A stretch of 36,559 nt of DNA from Hymenobacter lapidiphilus (GCF_003417065.2 NZ_QVLT01000041.1:1-36559), one strand, 5' to 3'. Numbered from the stretch's first letter, positions 15,368 through 23,647 are shown. Notes: generated by a model from the letters alone, not told the origin. Numbers and translations are program-made.

Positions 15368-15883
15368 TCACCGCTTGCCCCGGAACGACCACGTAATCCG
15401 GAAGGTCGCTACCGTGTCGCCGGCTTCGTCGGTGCCGGTGCTGGTGGCCAGCACGGTGCGGCCCTCGCCGGTGGCGCGACTTTCGGCAATGGCTTGGCCG
15501 ATGGCCGCCCCGTCGGGGCAGGTGAAGCGGATGAGGCCCACGGCTTTCTTGATGAAATCGGCCTCCAGGCCCACTACCAGCATTGATACCGGCGCGCCGC
15601 TCTGCACGTGCATCATAGCCAGCAGGCCGCTGGCCATTTCGGCCGCCATACTCAGGCAGGCGAAGTAGATGCTCCGGAACGGATTCTGCGTTAGATACTT
15701 GTAGGGCACCGTGATGGTGCAGCGCTCCGGCTGCACTTCGGCCACGCGCAGGCCGGCCAGGTAGGCCATCGGCAGCTTGCGCAGCATAAACAGCTTCAGC
15801 TTGAGCGGGTTGCTGATGTCGCGGCGGAACTTCTCCAGGCGGGCGGTATCGGGAGCGGCAACGGAAGCGGGTTGGTTGGACAT
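15368..15883 (-). CDS. DUF4442 (hotdog-fold, PaaI-thioesterase-like) protein
   Basis: The protein is 171 residues from MSNQPASVAAPD (ATG complementary to 15881-15883); frame continues upstream but without family-like sequence. Motifs typical of DUF4442 hotdog proteins are visible: KLKLFMLRKLPMAYLAGLRV, then PYKYLTQNPFRSIYFACLSMAAEM, which aligns with the helix of the hotdog fold, and a closing beta-strand TVATFRITWSFRGK. Relatives are putative acyl-CoA thioesterases; the substrate is unknown and catalytic residues cannot be assigned with confidence. It is a single gene convergent with the DAC-like gene. Confidence 0.85.
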   Translation of the reverse strand: MSNQPASVAAPDTARLEKFRRDISNPLKLKLFMLRKLPMAYLAGLRVAEVQPERCTITVPYKYLTQNPFRSIYFACLSMAAEMASGLLAMMHVQSGAPVSMLVVGLEADFIKKAVGLIRFTCPDGAAIGQAIAESRATGEGRTVLATSTGTDEAGDTVATFRITWSFRGKR

Positions 15884-16013
15884 GGCGGTCGGGTTTTCCA
15901 CAAGAAACGGAATTTGCTCGTCATGCCGAGTAAATACTACCTTACTGCCTGCTGGCACAGTGGCCGGCAAACAACACCCTCCAAGTAGCCGCGGCTTCTG
16001 GCAGCCGAAAAAG

Positions 16014-16601
16014 CTACTTTTTGCGCTTTCTGGCCGAAGCGGGCTGCTTGCTGGGCGCTGCTGTTGGAACCGCCGTGGCGGGCCGCACCACTAGCTCCTG
16101 GTAGCCGAAGGTGGGGTCGGTTTCGCGCCGGAAATCCAGGGCCGGCAGCTCGCCGATAACCAGTTCGGCGGTGGTATAGATGATGTTGCCGTCGAGCAGG
16201 TGGCCGCCCAGCGTGCGGCCCGTCGAGTCGGCTACGGACAGGTGCAGGTGGCTGCCATTGACCGAGAGCGTACCAACCAGCGACACGATTTCGAAATGGC
16301 CCTGATAGACCGTGGGCCCCTCCTGGTTGGCCAGCCGGAGCGTGGCTGTGGTCAGGCTGCCCACGCCGGTGAGGATGCAGGCAGCCCGCAGCCCCTGGGC
16401 CTGTGCAAAAGCCAGCAGCTCGCGCCGCAAATCCTGTCCTGGCTTTAGCCGCAGGGCATACGTGCGCAAGGGCGACGAAACTGCGGCATCGGTAGCGGGC
16501 ATAGCAGGAACGGTTTGGGCAGCGGCCGGGGCAATTATAAGCAGCAGCGCCGCGAGCAACAGGCGAGTTACAGCGGAGAAAGTAATGAGCGAATTCATCA
16601 T
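16014..16601 (-). CDS. Exported PCC/DUF296 domain protein
   Basis: The 195-residue protein starts with a signal peptide (MMNSLITFSAVTRLLLAALLLIIAPAAAQ). One PCC domain (also called DUF296, plant-and-prokaryote-conserved) spans ~45-165: TYALRLKPGQDLRRELLAFAQ, ILTGVGSLTTATLRLANQ, FEIVSLVGTLS and the conserved SHLHLSVAD, GGHLLDG segments. A basic tail (KQPASARKRKK) follows. PCC proteins are usually cytoplasmic or nuclear, and some bind AT-rich DNA through a separate AT-hook. An exported version points instead to a periplasmic binding or enzymatic role, unknown at present. It is probably transcribed separately from the DUF4442 gene (130 bp gap) and lies 59 bp downstream of the sigma-factor operon. 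Confidence 0.88.
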   Translation of the reverse strand: MMNSLITFSAVTRLLLAALLLIIAPAAAQTVPAMPATDAAVSSPLRTYALRLKPGQDLRRELLAFAQAQGLRAACILTGVGSLTTATLRLANQEGPTVYQGHFEIVSLVGTLSVNGSHLHLSVADSTGRTLGGHLLDGNIIYTTAELVIGELPALDFRRETDPTFGYQELVVRPATAVPTAAPSKQPASARKRKK

Positions 16602-16660
16602 ACTTGGTCTGGCTGCCGCCTGCGAAGGCCGTCGCTTAGTATCACTGCCTGCTCCTCAAC

Positions 16661-17908
16661 TCACCTGTTGAAGCTTACGTTGCCGTAGCGGACTTTGATA
16701 TTGACGTTGCCAGCGTTTCGGGCCGAGGCGGCACCAAACGTGCCCTGGGTGTCGCTGGAAGTAGGGCTGGATTCTGCCGACGCAACTTTCACCAGGCGCT
16801 TATCCACCAATAGCTGGCCGTGCTCGGTGTTTACCTCAAAACCAAAGGCAGCGCCGTCGGGGAAGTTGAGCAGAATGGTGCTGTAGCCGCCGTCGAGGGT
16901 AATCTGACGGAAGTTGGGGCCGGTGTTGCGCACCTCAAAGCTCGGGCTATACTGCACCTTCATATCCAGCGCGCTGTTGAGCTTATCGACGCTGAAGCGC
17001 GAGTAGCCCGAAGTACCGCACAGGTTCTGCACCGTGCCCAGGGCTACGTCGCCGTACTTGCTATGCACGGTAAGGTCGCCTACCAGCCCAATGTCGATGT
17101 CGGAGTAGTTGCTGCGCAGCTCCACGCTGCCGCCTTCGGTGAGGCGTACTTTGGCGTATGAGGCGTCGATGACGGCCCGGCGGGCGAAGGCCACAGCGGC
17201 GCGGGCATTGGTTAGTTTCAGGCTGTTGCGCGGCCCCTCCAAACGGGCCGTACGTAGGCGGCCGTACTCTACGGCCAGCTCGGTGGCCCCGGTCAGGTCG
17301 CCGGTCAGGCTGATTTCGCCGAAGGCATTGTGCAGGGCCAGCGGGTTGTTGGCGGGCACCCATACGGTATAGTTCACCTCGTAGAGCTTCACCTGGCTAC
17401 GGCACTCGCGGGGCAGCTCGCCGAAGCGCGAGCGGGCCGAAATGCCGCCCGTTTTGGGGTCGCGGGCCAGCAGATCCACTTCAATCATGGCCTGCAGCTC
17501 CTGCGCCTTCGCATCGGTTTCGGCCCGGGTGATGATGGTGACATCGGTGCGGATTTCGGGACGGTTCCACACGTTTATCTCTACCCGGCCATAGCGGGTA
17601 TCGAGGGTATAGAGCTTGGTGGGGCTGGTAGGAAACGTACGGCTCAGCGTCCGGACTTTCTCGACAGCCGGCACGGCGGCACCGTCGTTCTGCGCGGGCC
17701 CTTGGTCGGGGCTATGCGCGGTGCTCATGCGCGGTACAAGCGCGCCCGACTGGCCAGCCAGGGCCGCAGCAGCCGGCTCGCAGAAGTGGGCATCGGCGGA
17801 GCCGGACGGAGCCAGTACCTGGGCCTGAGCGGTGCTCAGGGTCAGCAACGCCATCAACGCCAGCCCGAACTGGCTGGTCCTGTCACTTATCATCCGAAAC
17901 CAACGCAT
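16661..17908 (-). CDS. Exported DUF4097-like beta-repeat protein, third gene of the sigma operon
   Basis: The product is 415 residues from ATG 17908 (or 410 from MISDRTSQFGLALM at 17893), with signal peptide ending AQA. After a ~60-residue linker, residues ~85-410 are short beta-strand repeats of the adhesin-like DUF4097 type: LDTRYGRVEINVWNRPEIRTDVTI, LAVEYGRLRTARLEG, SNYSDIDIGLVGDLTVHSKYGDVALGTV, ending NVNIKVRYGNVSFNR. These solenoid proteins are often encoded beside ECF sigma/anti-sigma pairs in Bacteroidota. Its start lies 3 nt after the stop of the anti-sigma-like gene, so they are surely cotranscribed. Its function is unknown; surface or envelope localisation is inferred. Confidence 0.82.
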   Translation of the reverse strand: MRWFRMISDRTSQFGLALMALLTLSTAQAQVLAPSGSADAHFCEPAAAALAGQSGALVPRMSTAHSPDQGPAQNDGAAVPAVEKVRTLSRTFPTSPTKLYTLDTRYGRVEINVWNRPEIRTDVTIITRAETDAKAQELQAMIEVDLLARDPKTGGISARSRFGELPRECRSQVKLYEVNYTVWVPANNPLALHNAFGEISLTGDLTGATELAVEYGRLRTARLEGPRNSLKLTNARAAVAFARRAVIDASYAKVRLTEGGSVELRSNYSDIDIGLVGDLTVHSKYGDVALGTVQNLCGTSGYSRFSVDKLNSALDMKVQYSPSFEVRNTGPNFRQITLDGGYSTILLNFPDGAAFGFEVNTEHGQLLVDKRLVKVASAESSPTSSDTQGTFGAASARNAGNVNIKVRYGNVSFNR

Positions 17909-17911
17909 TCG

Positions 17912-18682
17912 TTAAGGCAAACGGCGGCTGTCCGCCACCATGTAGGGTTGGGAGTGGTACTCGCGAATCTGCTCGCGGGTGCGCAGCTGCTGGCCCAGCA
18001 AATCGAGCCGAATCTGCATGTTGCGGTTCATGGCCTCCAGCACCATTTCGGGTTCGGGGTTCTGGTAGAGCTCCGTTTTGAGCTGTTGGTAGGCCATGTC
18101 GAGGGCCCCCAGCTCCTGCTGCCAATCAGCCTGCGGTGCCTCCGCGCCAAATTCCTCATCGGCCAGGCGCAGCTCCTGCTGGCGCTCGGTTAGCTGGGTG
18201 GCATAGTACGTTTCCATCCGCTGCACGGCACTGGCCAGGCGCTGCTCGGGGCCCGCCGAGGCTGGGGAAGCCAAGCCGGGCACTGTATAGGGCGGCAGCT
18301 CGGCCTCCGGATCCAGACCGGTGGGCAGCGCAGCCGTAGCCGCCGGGCGGGTCCAGCGGCTGGCCTGGGGCTGCTGCCAGGCCCAGGTGCCCAACAGTAG
18401 CAAGGTGGCTACGGCGGCGGCAATGCCGTAAGGCCGGGCCGAGCGCACGGCAGCAGCGGTAGCATTAGCCGTAGCAGCAGGCGTTAGTGCGGCCGGGGCT
18501 GTTTGCGGGAACAGGGCCAGCACCCGGGCGGGCACTGGCTCGGCCTGCGGCTCAGGGGCGGCAGAGGCCGCATCCAGGTCTTGGGCAATGGATTCCCATA
18601 GGTCCGGGCGCGGCTCAAACGCGTCGAAATCGGCGCGATTATGGTCCACGAAGGTTTCCAGTCCGGGGTTATTGATATGCAT
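17912..18682 (-). CDS. Single-TM anti-sigma-factor-like protein
   Basis: The protein has 256 residues. A cytoplasmic N-terminus (~1-85) carries DFDAFEPRPDLWESIAQDLD, typical of Bacteroidota anti-sigma-like proteins. One membrane helix follows at ~93-107 (YGIAAAVATLLLLGTWAW), then a C-terminal periplasmic region rich in Gln/Glu/Leu and likely helical or coiled coil (~165-250, LTERQQELRLADEEF ... QLRTREQIREY). It lies between the ECF sigma gene (248 bp upstream) and the DUF4097-like gene (3 nt downstream). The natural reading is a membrane protein holding the sigma factor; no zinc-binding ZAS motif (HxxxCxxC) is present, so it is not a classic zinc anti-sigma. Confidence 0.7.
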   Translation of the reverse strand: MHINNPGLETFVDHNRADFDAFEPRPDLWESIAQDLDAASAAPEPQAEPVPARVLALFPQTAPAALTPAATANATAAAVRSARPYGIAAAVATLLLLGTWAWQQPQASRWTRPAATAALPTGLDPEAELPPYTVPGLASPASAGPEQRLASAVQRMETYYATQLTERQQELRLADEEFGAEAPQADWQQELGALDMAYQQLKTELYQNPEPEMVLEAMNRNMQIRLDLLGQQLRTREQIREYHSQPYMVADSRRLP

Positions 18683-18929
18683 GGCAAAGTGAGTGGCGGA
18701 ACCGGGCGGCTGGTCGGGCGAGGGGTGGGCCAGCGCCGCACGGTGTGGTATGTGCTAGGTATTGGGAGTGCGGGATATGAACAGACTATTGAAAGGGCGA
18801 GCAATGTGCAGCGGGCGCGCCGCATGGCTACTTAGCCATCAACAAACCGGAAAATGCTGCCAGGCGTCGGGGCGGGTGGCGCACCAGCCACTTTGCATCT
18901 TTCCAGTAGGCTGGTCCTTTCTCCGCATA

Positions 18930-19490
18930 TCAAAGCCCGTGTTGCCGGGCCAGTTCGAGGAGCTTCTTACGGGCCCGGCTGTATTGTGATTTAGAAGTGG
19001 ATTCGCTGATGTTGAGAATACCGGCAATTTCGGCGTGATCGTAGCCTTCGAGCAGGTACAGGGTGAGCACCACGCGGTAGCCGTCGGGCAGATCCTGCAC
19101 GCAGCGGCGCACCACATCGGCCCGCCAGCTGGTTATTTCCGGCTCGGGGCCGTAATCGGTGGCTTCGGCGGCGGCATCGTGCTGCTCGCCCAGCGGTACC
19201 AGACTCAGGCGCCGGTTGCGCAGGCAGTTGATACTTTTGTTGATGACGATGCGCTTGAGCCAGGAGCCGAACGACGAGTCACCCTTGTAGCTGTGCAACT
19301 CCCGAAACGCACTCAGAAACGCTTCCTGCAGCACGTCCTCCGCCTCGGCATAGTCGCCGGTGATGCGCAACGAAGCGTTGAACATGGCTTTGGAGTAGCG
19401 CTTGTATATTTCGGCCTGGGCGCGCCGGTCGCCTAAGCGGCACCGCTCGACCAGCGGCGCGTTGATGTCGGTGTAAGCAAAAGCTTCCAT
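18930..19490 (-). CDS. ECF-type RNA polymerase sigma-70 factor
   Basis: The 186-residue protein has sigma region 2 (~15-90: AQAEIYKRYSKAMFNASLRI, DAEDVLQEAF-like EAEDVLQEAFLSAF, SFGSWLKRIVINKSINCLR) and region 4 (~128-180: DLPDGYRVVLTLYLLEGYDHAEIAGILNISESTSKSQYSRARKKL), whose helix-turn-helix reads the -35 element. It directs RNA polymerase to a small regulon, likely including its own operon. Downstream are the single-TM anti-sigma-like protein and the DUF4097-like exported protein, the usual order for this type of Bacteroidota module. It is divergent from the AT-rich lipoprotein gene. Confidence 0.95.
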   Translation of the reverse strand: MEAFAYTDINAPLVERCRLGDRRAQAEIYKRYSKAMFNASLRITGDYAEAEDVLQEAFLSAFRELHSYKGDSSFGSWLKRIVINKSINCLRNRRLSLVPLGEQHDAAAEATDYGPEPEITSWRADVVRRCVQDLPDGYRVVLTLYLLEGYDHAEIAGILNISESTSKSQYSRARKKLLELARQHGL

Positions 19491-19520
19491 AGGATGTGGC
19501 AGCAGTAGCGGAACAAAAGA

Positions 19521-19542
19521 GTGGGAAAGGTAAATATCCCAC
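19521..19542 (-). promoter_or_regulatory. Inverted repeat upstream of the ECF sigma gene
   Basis: GTGGGA (19521-19526) and TCCCAC (19537-19542) form a dyad 31 nt upstream of the sigma-factor start. An overlapping dyad, GGAAAG/CTTTCC, extends to 19547. On the minus strand the centre contains TACCTTTC, one base from the Bacteroidota -7 consensus TAnnTTTG. It could be an operator or the promoter itself; the evidence is position and symmetry only. Confidence 0.3.
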
Positions 19543-19576
19543 TTTCCGGGCGAACCGACACGGCCGGCAGTTAAGT

Positions 19577-19659
19577 AGCAGAAAGACCACTGGTCGGGCC
19601 GGTGGTTGCACCCGAAGGCTCAAAGAAGCTGCAACCAGCAGCCTGCTTACCTTTCTGCT
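19577..19659 (+). promoter_or_regulatory. Nested stem-loop in the leader of the AT-rich lipoprotein gene
   Basis: The outer stem is AGCAGAAAG (19577-19585) with CTTTCTGCT (19651-19659); the inner stem is TGGTTGCA (19603-19610) with TGCAACCA (19630-19637). Both are perfect and nested, and the structure ends 20 nt before the ATG at 19680. It does not match a riboswitch I recognise. It could be an RNA leader regulating the lipoprotein gene or an operator for the divergent sigma gene. Confidence 0.4.
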
Positions 19660-19679
19660 CCTAAAGCCTTTCCTGCACT

Positions 19680-20201
19680 ATGAAGTTTCTTCCAGCCCTA
19701 TTTATTACGAGCATCTGCCTGGCAGCCTGCCATAAAAAGGATGCCGCACCCACCATCGACTTCGGTCCCAACGACGGTATCACGTTGCGGGACGCAAGTG
19801 GCCGATTACAGGGAACCTCCGACCCAACCGACTGGACGCTGGATGAAAACTGGAATCAGCAGGAGCAAGACCTGTTCAAGGACTTAGGCCTTAACCTAAA
19901 CGCAACTGCCGTTGGCACATTTTCTCGTCTTGTTGCCTATCCTAATCCAATTACGTCCGGCCAAGCTGTTTTTCATTTCGTTTCTCCAGCTGCTGTGGAA
20001 TGTAAGCTGGTCATAGTAAACGCGAAATACCAGGTAGTGCAGCCAGTTCTAACTGCCCCCGCCGTATTAGATGGAGCCTTCCATTACGACGTACGCAACA
20101 GCAACTTTGAGCAAGGCAAACGTTATCGCCTCTACTATATATTTAAAAATGGCAATACCTTCATTGCAAAGGGCCACGGCGACATCAAAATCGGCCTTTA
20201 A
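19680..20201 (+). CDS. Hypothetical lipoprotein with YPNP-type beta-sandwich segment
   Basis: The 173-residue protein has a short lipoprotein signal (MKFLPALFITSICLAAC, lipobox Cys17). Residues ~25-75 are acidic with no recognised domain. Residues ~80-173 begin VAYPNPITSGQAVFHF and continue with CKLVIVNAKYQVV, then GKRYRLYYIF and FIAKGHGDIKI. This pattern resembles the FlgD-Ig/type IX C-terminal domain fold, where YPNP marks the first strand. The protein is lipidated, however, and lacks the terminal KG..K type IX signal, so it is probably a stand-alone surface lipoprotein. Codons are clearly AT-richer than in neighbouring genes, suggesting recent acquisition or a lineage-specific gene. Function unknown. 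Confidence 0.75.
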   Translation: MKFLPALFITSICLAACHKKDAAPTIDFGPNDGITLRDASGRLQGTSDPTDWTLDENWNQQEQDLFKDLGLNLNATAVGTFSRLVAYPNPITSGQAVFHFVSPAAVECKLVIVNAKYQVVQPVLTAPAVLDGAFHYDVRNSNFEQGKRYRLYYIFKNGNTFIAKGHGDIKIGL

Positions 20202-20225
20202 CCATCCGTAGTAAAATGCTAAACG

Positions 20226-20254
20226 GCCCGCCCGGTAAAACCGTGCGGGCGTTT
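20226..20254 (+). terminator. Terminator of the lipoprotein gene
   Basis: GCCCGCCCGG (20226-20235) pairs with CCGTGCGGGC (20241-20250) with one mismatch and a 5-nt loop, followed by GTTT. It lies 25 nt after the stop codon and just before the stop of the convergent aldehyde dehydrogenase, so it may serve both. Confidence 0.8.
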
Positions 20255-20276
20255 GCGTAATATCAGAGCTTAACCG

Positions 20277-21875
20277 TTACACGTCGAACTTGATGCCCTG
20301 GGCCAGCGGCAGCGTGGTGCTGTAGTTGATGGTGTTGGTCTGGCGGCGCATGTACACCTTCCAGGCGTCGGAGCCGGACTCGCGGCCACCGCCGGTTTCC
20401 TTCTCGCCACCGAACGCACCACCGATTTCGGCCCCACTCGTGCCGATGTTCACGTTGGCAATGCCGCAGTCGGAGCCGCCCTGGCTGAGGAAGGTTTCGG
20501 CCTCGCGCATGTTGAGCGTGAAGATGCTCGACGACAGGCCCTGGCGCACGCCGTTCTGCAGGTCGATGGCGGCCATTACGTCGCCGCTGTACTTAATCAG
20601 GTACAGAATGGGCGCGAAGGTTTCATCCTGCACCGTGGCGTACTCGTTCTTCGCCTCCACGATGGCCGGCGTCACGTAGGTGCCGGTTTCGTAGCCCGCG
20701 CCTTCGAGCAACTCGCCGCCGATGAGCAGCGTGCCGCCTTCGCTTTGCACCGCCTTGAGGGCCTTCTGGAAGCCGTCCACCGAATCCTTGTCAATCAGCG
20801 GGCCGACCAGCGTGCCGTCCTGCAGCGGGTGGCCGATGGGCAGGTTGGGGTAAATTTTGAGCAGGCGGGCCTTCACGTCGTCGTAAATCGAGTCGTGGAT
20901 GATGAGGCGGCGGGTGCTGGTGCAGCGCTGCCCGCAGGTGCCCACTGCCCCGAACACGATGCCCGGCATAGCAATGCTCAGGTCGGCGTGCTCGGTGAGA
21001 ATGATAGCGTTGTTGCCGCCCAGCTCCAGCAGCGACTTGCCCAGACGGGCACCCACTGCCTCGCCTACTTTCTTGCCCATCCCAGTGCTGCCGGTGGCCG
21101 AAACCAGCGGCACGCGCCCATCGGCCGCCATTTTGGCCCCGATTTCAGCATCGCCAATAATGAGGTTGAAGATGCCCTCGGGCAGCTCGTTTTCTTCCAG
21201 CACGCTCTTGATGATGTGCTGAATGGCCACGCCGGTAAGCGGAGTTTTCTCGGAGGGCTTCCAGATGCAGGTGTCGCCGCAGACGGCAGCCAGCATGGCG
21301 TTCCAGCTCCACACGGCCACCGGGAAGTTGAAGGCCGAGATGATGCCCACCACGCCCAGCGGGTGGTACTGCTCGTACATGCGGTGGGCGGGCCGCTCCG
21401 AGTGCATGGTGAGGCCGTGCAGCTGGCGCGAAAGGCCCACGGCGAAGTCGCAGATGTCAATCATTTCCTGCACCTCGCCCAAGCCTTCCTGCAGAATTTT
21501 GCCCATCTCGTAGCTCACCAGCTTGCCCAGGTCGTCCTTGTGGTCGCGGAGCTTGTTGCCAATCTGGCGCACGATTTCGCCGCGCTTGGGCGCCGGCACC
21601 AGCCGCCAGGTTTTAAAGGCCTCCTTGGCTTTAGTTACCACGTGCTCGTAGTCTTCGGCGGTAGCTATGGCTACGGTCCCGATTACCTTACCGTCGGCGG
21701 GCGAGTGGATGGTGCGGGTGTTTTTATTGTCGGTGCCGCCCCACTCCAGGCCGGTGCTCCAGGCGGCGTTGTGGGCCTCTACGCCCAGCTCGCGCAGTAC
21801 CTGCCGGATGCCGTGGTGGTCGTGGTCCTGAACGTCGGTGTCGGTGGCAATAGCTTCTTCGAGTGCTTGCTTCAT
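20277..21875 (-). CDS. ALDH7-type NAD-dependent aldehyde dehydrogenase
   Basis: The 532-residue protein carries the general base Glu284 in LLELGGNNAI and the nucleophile Cys318 in VGTCGQRCTSTRRL. A second Cys (314) sits four residues earlier. The N-binding glycine motif is ATGSTGMGKKVG. The pair 'ELGGNN' and 'GQRCTSTRRL' is characteristic of the ALDH7 (antiquitin, alpha-aminoadipic semialdehyde dehydrogenase, AmaB) group, which oxidises piperidine-6-carboxylate/2-aminoadipate semialdehyde in lysine breakdown. No other lysine-catabolism gene is in the window, so the substrate is tentative. An N-terminal ~35-residue acidic/His segment (DTDVQDHDHHG) precedes the usual family start. It is a single gene, with a terminator for HtrA upstream of it. 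Confidence 0.92.
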   Translation of the reverse strand: MKQALEEAIATDTDVQDHDHHGIRQVLRELGVEAHNAAWSTGLEWGGTDNKNTRTIHSPADGKVIGTVAIATAEDYEHVVTKAKEAFKTWRLVPAPKRGEIVRQIGNKLRDHKDDLGKLVSYEMGKILQEGLGEVQEMIDICDFAVGLSRQLHGLTMHSERPAHRMYEQYHPLGVVGIISAFNFPVAVWSWNAMLAAVCGDTCIWKPSEKTPLTGVAIQHIIKSVLEENELPEGIFNLIIGDAEIGAKMAADGRVPLVSATGSTGMGKKVGEAVGARLGKSLLELGGNNAIILTEHADLSIAMPGIVFGAVGTCGQRCTSTRRLIIHDSIYDDVKARLLKIYPNLPIGHPLQDGTLVGPLIDKDSVDGFQKALKAVQSEGGTLLIGGELLEGAGYETGTYVTPAIVEAKNEYATVQDETFAPILYLIKYSGDVMAAIDLQNGVRQGLSSSIFTLNMREAETFLSQGGSDCGIANVNIGTSGAEIGGAFGGEKETGGGRESGSDAWKVYMRRQTNTINYSTTLPLAQGIKFDV

Positions 21876-22002
21876 GGTATGCGGAATATGGGTGGGGTTA
21901 GGATGGCAGGAGAACGAGGCAGCCGCAGCAGCCTCTTACAAAGCTAACAAAAGCTTTCGGGGCAGCCTTTTCGCCAACCACTATAAGAGTTGGCCAGCAT
22001 AC

Positions 22003-22040
22003 AAAAAAGCCCCCGCCGCGCATTGCGACGAGGGATTTTT
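22003..22040 (-). terminator. Terminator downstream of the HtrA gene
   Basis: On the minus strand AAAAATCCCTCGTCGC (complement of 22025-22040) pairs with GCGGCGGGGGCTTTTT (complement of 22003-22019) through an ~11-bp GC stem with two G-U pairs and one mismatch, ending in TTTTTT. It sits ~96 nt after the HtrA stop. Confidence 0.75.
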
Positions 22041-22135
22041 CAATTGAGGTAAGCGAGGAGCCTAGATTCCTCGTGCTGTTTTATTCATCAAAACGAAAGC
22101 TAATTGCTGACAGCTAAAAGCTAACGGCGCGCTAC

Positions 22136-23647
22136 TTACTGGCCCTGCCCGATGGGGTAGTAGGCCTTGCGGCCGTCGGGGTACACGCCTTCTACCAGCG
22201 CACCATCGGTTTCCTTGGCGGCTTCGAGCAGGCGCTGCACGTCCTGGGGCTTCTCGACGCGGTTTTTATCGATACGGGTGATGATGAAGCCGTCGGCAAT
22301 GCCGGTTTCGCGGAAGTTCGAGTCGCGGATGCCGCTGATTTTGGCGCCTCCCTCAATGCCCAGCTTGCCCTGCTCCTGGCGCGTTACCGGGCTCAGGCTG
22401 GCCCCTTCGTACTTGATGGTGGTGGCAGCTGTTTCCCGAATCACGTCGGTGGTGCCGGTGGCATTGCGCAGCGTGGCCGTAGCCATACGGTCGTTGCCGT
22501 CGCGCAGGTAACTCACCTTAATTTTATCGCCGGGGCGGAAGCGGGCTACCTGCTCCTGCAGCTGCGAGGAGGTGTTCACTTTCGCACCGTTGATGGATGT
22601 GATGACGTCGCCCTCACGCAAACCAGCTTCGGCGGCGCTGCTGCCTTTGCCGGCACCTATCACGTACACCCCATTCAAAGTGCTGAGCTTCTTTTCGGCG
22701 GCCAGCGTGGCATCAATCTCCCGAATCTGCACACCCAGCAGGGCGCGCTGCACTACTTTGTACTTCAGCAGGTCGTCAATTACCTTGCTCACAATAGAGC
22801 TGGGCACGGCAAACGAGTAGCCCACAAACGAGCCGGTTTGCGAGGCAATGGCCGAGTTGATGCCAATCAGGTCGCCGCTGAGGTTGACCAGCGCGCCGCC
22901 CGAGTTGCCGGGGTTCACCACGGCATCGGTCTGCAGAAACGACTCGATGCCCATGCCATCTTCGCGCCGCAGGATGTTGATGTTACGGCCCTTAGCCGAA
23001 ATGATGCCGGCCGTAACGGTCGAGTTCAGGTTGAAGGGGTTGCCCACGGCCAGTACCCACTCGCCCACTTTCACATCGTCGGAGTTGCCGTAGCGGATGA
23101 AGGGCAGGTTATCGGCCTTCACCTTAAGCAGGGCCAGGTCGGTGTTGGGGTCTTTGCCCACCAGCTCGGCCTCAAACTTACGCTTGTCGTCCATTACCAC
23201 CTCAATTTTGCTGGCTTTGTCGATGACGTGGTTGTTGGTGACGATGTAGCCGTTGGCGGCGATGATAACGCCCGAGCCCGAGCCCTGCTGGGGCCCCTGC
23301 TGGCGGCCCCGGCCGCGGTACTGGTCAAAATCGTCGCCAAAGAACTGGCGCAGGAAGGGGTCCATGCGCGCGGCGGCGTCGTTCTGGCCGGCCTGGGGCG
23401 AGTACTCCGTCATTACGTGTACCACGGCCGGCGTTACGGTAGCGGCGGCGGCCGTGAAGTTCAGACCGTCGGAAACGGCGTAGGTGCTGCTTTTCAGGGC
23501 ACTGGTGTAGCGTACATTGGGGTCGGCAGCCAGGGCCTGGGGCGAGTTGTCGCGCTCGGGTTCGAGCAGCTTATAGCCGCCCACGGCCACGCCTCCGCCC
23601 AGAACGGCGGAGCCCAGCAGGCCGAGCATCATTTGTTTTGCTTGCAT
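22136..23647 (-). CDS. HtrA/DegP-family (Do) serine protease-chaperone
   Basis: The 503-residue envelope protease has a short hydrophobic N-terminal segment (MMLGLLGSAVLGGGVAVGG) that anchors or exports it. The trypsin-like domain has a complete triad: His140 in TNNHVIDKAS, Asp170 in DPNTDLALLKV and Ser249 in NPGNSGGALVN. A flexible Gln/Gly loop (RGRGRQQGPQQGSGSG, ~111-126) precedes the catalytic domain, like the LA loop region. Two PDZ domains follow (~305-395 and ~425-500); the second is shorter and more divergent. HtrA proteases degrade misfolded periplasmic proteins. The gene lies downstream of hsp20 but is separated from it by a strong terminator. Confidence 0.94.
   Translation of the reverse strand: MQAKQMMLGLLGSAVLGGGVAVGGYKLLEPERDNSPQALAADPNVRYTSALKSSTYAVSDGLNFTAAAATVTPAVVHVMTEYSPQAGQNDAAARMDPFLRQFFGDDFDQYRGRGRQQGPQQGSGSGVIIAANGYIVTNNHVIDKASKIEVVMDDKRKFEAELVGKDPNTDLALLKVKADNLPFIRYGNSDDVKVGEWVLAVGNPFNLNSTVTAGIISAKGRNINILRREDGMGIESFLQTDAVVNPGNSGGALVNLSGDLIGINSAIASQTGSFVGYSFAVPSSIVSKVIDDLLKYKVVQRALLGVQIREIDATLAAEKKLSTLNGVYVIGAGKGSSAAEAGLREGDVITSINGAKVNTSSQLQEQVARFRPGDKIKVSYLRDGNDRMATATLRNATGTTDVIRETAATTIKYEGASLSPVTRQEQGKLGIEGGAKISGIRDSNFRETGIADGFIITRIDKNRVEKPQDVQRLLEAAKETDGALVEGVYPDGRKAYYPIGQGQ

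Noticed and set aside
18641..18989. Small plus-strand frames between the sigma and anti-sigma genes
   Set aside because: Short, no RBS or domain, and overlapping the ends of both operon genes; treated as spacer.
20745..21947. 400-codon plus-strand frame opposite the aldehyde dehydrogenase
   Set aside because: Antisense artefact; the ALDH active-site residues are intact on the other strand.
22081..22135. Direct repeats AAGCTAA / AGCTAAAAGCTAA downstream of the HtrA gene
   Set aside because: Short low-complexity spacer text with no dyad or regular period; not enough to call an element.
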